Origin: Phoronis ovalis
Taxonomy: Eukaryota; Phoronida; Phoronidae
Assembly: GCA_028565635.1 (NCBI GenBank)
Contig: JAOXYB010063156.1
Span: 1-10,477 of the forward strand
Direction of reading: 5' to 3'
Length of the DNA: 10,477 nucleotides
Positions within the stretch are counted from its first letter, which is position 1. Every line of letters begins with the position of its first letter. A program made the position numbers and the translations under genes. Below, piece by piece: positions 8,801-10,477 of the stretch. A model generated the notes under the pieces. It had not been told where the DNA came from. It did no database searches and was given only the letters and a program-made list of their open reading frames with translations.

Positions 8801-10336
8801 GTTACTAAGTGATTAAAATCATTTCTCACTTTTTTAAAGGTTCTTTTTCTTGTATCCAAGTCAATTTTCACATGAAAAGAATGTTTGGTTATTACCTTTC
8901 ACAAGTCTACATACCGTCAGTCCTTGTTGTGTTGTTATCATGGTTAGCTTTTTTTATCGATGTTAACGCTGCTCCAGCAAGAGTATCTGTTGGCTTGTTA
9001 ACAGTACTTACTATAACAACGCAAACCTCGGGAATAAGAAGTCAGCTCCCTAGAGTAGCATACACAAAAGTAGGTGATACAATTTCATGATTGCACTAAA
9101 TTTATGTAACAACTGTGAGCTTTACCGGATATTGCATCCTTGACTGCAACTGAATACCATATTACCAGAAATAGCTCAGAAGTAGCATGTAACCTGCCTG
9201 GCAACCATACTTCCTTTTTTTGGCGCCATAAGCTTCCGGGTTGCATCCCTTTTTGGGAATAATAATTTGAATAATACACAAATGATCTCGGGCAAATGAT
9301 TTATTTAAGTCGTTTGCCCTGCACTGAAGTGTGTGCTCGATTGATCGTGTATTTAAGTGAACGCGCGCTTCCAGGAAACTATGCTGTACTATGCTGGAAG
9401 TAAGATTATAGGTCTAACTATTGCTGACATAAAAATATTTAATACTATTTAAAAATACTATACATTTACAATCGAAATAGTGACTCTAGAAATTAGACTG
9501 ATTAAATACTATATTAATTCCAAGTTTAACAGATAAATTAAAACTAAAGTATATCTATTCGTTATTATCGTTATTATACAAAGCACTAGAATACATATAG
9601 CCAGTCCTAGATTCTTCACACCTACTGTTAATCCGTAAAGCTCACAAAAAATCTTAAAATATTCAATAGTATCTGGGACTAATATAACTAAGAGTATCAA
9701 CAATTTAAGTTCAGTAAAGGATATTAAAAATCCTTGGCATCTACTATTGAAAAAGTTAAAATATCCGTACATTTGCTTAATACATATAGTTCAAGGAAAA
9801 TATACACATATTGCTCTCATAATAAGCCACATTTTGCAAGTCTCGCCCGCAGTAAAGGGTAGGATTAAAATTAAGATCTGAGAGATATAGCCTGGTATGA
9901 AATGCATTGTATGTAAAGTAACAGTAAAATTAATATTAATTTTTGATGAAATTTAGTATTTATACTTTGCAATTTTCAAATTTTTTTTTAGAGAAAAATG
10001 TGTGCCAAATGATTCATTTTGAAACAGAATGAATAAAATATTATTGAATAACGTATCCTTCGTTTACCATAGTGGTGAAATTGATAAAATATATTAAAAT
10101 TTGGCCTATTGCGTTAGTCTCATATGTACTCGTAAACAAACAGTATATTTTTTTCTTTTCAGTCAATCGATGTATGGATGGCGGCTTGTTTAATGTTCGT
10201 TGCTATGGCATTTTTTGAATATGCGCTTGCAGCTAATAAGAGAAAAGAGAATGAAGAAGAAACTTTAAGAAAAGAAATCCTCAAGGAGAAAGAACTATGG
10301 ACAAGGAGCGATGATACTGAAATGTCCCAAACGAAT
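5785..10336 (+). CDS. Cys-loop ligand-gated chloride channel subunit, glycine/glutamate-receptor-like (eight exons, 3' end missing)
   Basis: A subunit of a pentameric neurotransmitter-gated channel in the plasma membrane, predicted to pass chloride. Eight exons join in frame into 358 codons. In order: hydrophobic signal peptide (1-18), extracellular domain (about 21-238), M1 (about 241-263), M2 (269-291), M3 (about 302-324) and the start of a charged cytoplasmic loop. Seen directly: a Cys-loop of C154-x13-C168, a second cysteine pair C216/C228 as in glycine and glutamate-gated channels, loop D LRQRW with R80, SYGY in loop B (174-177), and the anion-channel pore motif PAR at 269-271. Sequons are at N22, N96, N165 and N215. 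All introns are GT..AG. M4 must lie beyond the window. A GABA-type subunit is less likely because of the second cysteine pair. Ligand is unresolved: N61 and R80 favour glycine-like over glutamate-like binding. Confidence 0.92.
5844..6504 (+). other. Channel intron 1, carrying a perfect palindrome
   Basis: A 661-base intron, donor GTAAGT, acceptor ATTTTTCTAG. Apart from the hairpin at 6122-6169 it shows nothing recognisable. Confidence 0.85.
6122..6169. repeat. Perfect 22-bp inverted repeat with 4-base loop
   Basis: Bases 6122-6143 are the exact reverse complement of 6148-6169, around a loop of ACTC. A five-base direct repeat AACTA flanks it (6116-6120 and 6169-6173) but is too short to prove insertion. 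In the pre-mRNA this would be a very stable hairpin inside intron 1. Confidence 0.9.
6505..6590 (+). CDS. Channel exon 2: N-terminal helix region
   Basis: Encodes residues 20-49, including AQNEVLNTIFANYDNKLRPY, the N-terminal helix and the Tyr-Asp-x-x-Leu-Arg-Pro motif that starts the mature domain in this family. Acceptor TTTTTCTAG, donor GTAAGT at 6591; it ends after one base of the Gly-49 codon. Confidence 0.93.
6591..7141 (+). other. Channel intron 2
   Basis: A 551-base intron, donor GTAAGT, acceptor TGTATTACAG. It contains the imperfect inverted repeat at 6942-7074. Confidence 0.88.
6942..7074. repeat. Imperfect inverted repeat in intron 2, MITE-like
   Basis: The left arm is about 6942-6995 and the right arm about 7028-7074. 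The best pairing is ACAATTGAC at 6981-6989 with GTCAATTGT at 7039-7047. Outward, CTGAG pairs with CTCAG, and AACCCTTTGTCTTTC pairs with the complement of the right end at about 11 of 15 positions; about 12 extra bases lie in the left arm. Higher G+C than the rest of the intron supports a separate origin. Confidence 0.6.
7142..7209 (+). CDS. Channel exon 3: first beta strands
   Basis: 68 bases encoding residues 49-71 (GGPTSVTIDMYINSFSELKE and on), the first beta strands. The YINSF stretch has Asn-61 as in glycine receptors. Donor GTATGA at 7210, phase 0. An exon of 68 bases at this place is the classic size in vertebrate GABA-A/glycine receptor genes. Confidence 0.93.
7392..7618 (+). CDS. Channel exon 4: loops D, A and E of the ligand-binding domain
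   Basis: Encodes residues 72-147. Landmarks are YLRQRWKDPRLAF (loop D; R80 corresponds to the arginine that holds the amino-acid carboxylate in glycine receptors), LWLPDLF (109-115, loop A region) and NGNIVYSQR (loop E, with S145 at the glycine-receptor serine position). N96 is a sequon. Acceptor TTATTGTAG; donor GTAGAA at 7619, weaker than the others, but joining gives a correct frame into the Cys-loop. Confidence 0.94.
7619..7941 (+). other. Channel intron 4
   Basis: A 323-base intron with acceptor CATTTTTTCAG; nothing else seen in it. Confidence 0.88.
7942..8024 (+). CDS. Channel exon 5: Cys-loop
   Basis: 83 bases encoding residues 147-175, with the signature disulfide loop C154 to C168 (13 residues between) and the FPGD turn at its tip. 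A glycosylation sequon NQT lies inside the loop. Donor GTAAGT at 8025. An 83-base exon holding the Cys-loop is the typical size in vertebrate relatives. Confidence 0.95.
8287..8433 (+). CDS. Channel exon 6: loops B and F and first cysteine of loop C
   Basis: Encodes residues 175-224, from the SYGY aromatic box element of loop B through W186 to QLPEFELL and NCTSVFAATG, which starts loop C. C216 is the first of the second disulfide pair. Acceptor CCTTTTAG, donor GTAAGT at 8434, one base of the Gly-224 codon left over. Confidence 0.94.
8434..8839 (+). other. Channel intron 6
   Basis: A 406-base intron, acceptor TTTTTTAAAG. A short imperfect repeat TGATCACTATGAGATG (about 8609-8624) and TGATCATATTCTATGAGATG (about 8681-8700) is the only structure seen. 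Confidence 0.85.
8840..9069 (+). CDS. Channel exon 7: end of loop C, M1 and pore helix M2
   Basis: Encodes residues 224-300: FSC with C228 closing the second disulfide, M1 (YYLSQVYIPSVLVVLLSW and on), the PAR anion selectivity motif, and M2 (VSVGLLTVLTITTQTSG). It ends in the M2-M3 loop after QLPRVAYTK. The 6' position is Leu-277 rather than the usual Thr. Donor GTAGGT at 9070, phase 0, at the lysine that precedes M3; reading through would hit a stop at 9088-9090. Confidence 0.95.
9070..10162 (+). other. Channel intron 7
   Basis: A 1093-base intron, the largest in the gene, acceptor TTTTCTTTTCAG. Its first third (about 9180-9410) is richer in G+C and has a hairpin, GGGCAAATGA at 9290-9299 against TCGTTTGCCC at 9310-9319 (9 of 10 pairs), and CTTCCAG/CTGGAAG about 20 bases apart near 9369-9401. 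A minus-strand hydrophobic frame (9509-9772) resembles nothing known and is probably a by-product of T-rich composition. Confidence 0.85.
10163..10336 (+). CDS. Channel exon 8: M3 and start of the M3-M4 cytoplasmic loop
   Basis: Encodes residues 301-358: SIDVWMAACLMFVAMAFFEY (M3) and then a strongly charged stretch of Lys, Arg and Glu up to MSQTN. I end the exon at the donor GTATGT at 10337 (phase 0). The frame also stays open to TGA at 10403-10405, adding 22 residues, but these do not look like M4. The remaining loop and M4 would be downstream of the window. Confidence 0.85.
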
Positions 10337-10477
10337 GTATGTAGTTATGCAGGTTTTATTCAGAAATATGTCACGTATCTCAGTATTTGTGTTTATATAT
10401 ACTGACAAATACACTGTTGGTACTTTGACTACAGATCTTTTTTCATATCCTTTTACCCTATTACCTATATTAAACCA
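10337..10477 (+). other. Probable start of channel intron 8
   Basis: Begins GTATGT and is T-rich with no M4-like coding sequence before the window ends. If this donor were not used, translation would stop at 10405. Confidence 0.6.

Noticed and set aside
9085-9279. Minus-strand frame in channel intron 7
   Set aside because: No recognisable domain and no support from splice sites; it lies within the intron of a well-supported gene on the other strand.
9509-9772. Minus-strand hydrophobic 87-codon frame that could be read as a membrane protein
   Set aside because: Long Leu/Ile runs arise easily from AT-rich sequence; there are no conserved motifs or matching exons, and it lies in intron 7.

Overview
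This is nuclear DNA from an animal. It is AT-rich, has GT..AG introns of about 0.2-1.1 kb and long gene-poor spacers, and carries genes of two animal membrane-channel families. A bivalve mollusc or other lophotrochozoan fits best, but that is inference from composition and gene type. I see no bacterial, viral or organellar genes.

Layout, all genes on the + strand. (1) Positions 1-164 are the tail of an intron, followed at 165-1252 by the last coding exon of an otopetrin proton channel (last seven membrane helices, stop codon), with a short 3' UTR and an AATAAA signal at 1488-1493. (2) About 4.2 kb of non-coding DNA follows. It holds several inverted repeats: a hairpin with arms of about 57 bp (2109-2257), a diverged inverted pair with arms of about 210 bp (2281-2489 and 2907-3125), a smaller foldback around 4331-4470, and an apparent short insertion between 11-bp direct repeats (5147-5373) that contains a thrice-repeated GCTCGC-rich motif. 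(3) From 5785 to beyond the window end lies a pentameric (Cys-loop) ligand-gated chloride channel subunit of the glycine/glutamate-gated type. I resolved eight exons: 5785-5843, 6505-6590, 7142-7209, 7392-7618, 7942-8024, 8287-8433, 8840-9069 and 10163-10336. They join in frame into 358 codons covering the signal peptide, extracellular domain, M1, M2, M3 and the start of the M3-M4 loop. M4 lies outside the window.

The two genes are not a functional unit in any way the sequence shows. One is an acid-conducting channel and the other a neurotransmitter-gated anion channel, in tandem and separated by repeat-bearing DNA.

The most interesting points are in the ligand-gated channel. Its residues mix glycine-receptor and glutamate-gated features: an Asn where glutamate channels have a ligand-binding Arg, and a loop C one residue longer than usual. 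The pore has Leu instead of the near-universal Thr at 6'. The exon sizes (68 and 83 bp at the expected places) match the old gene layout of vertebrate GABA-A/glycine receptor genes. I found no evidence of a wholly new biological system.
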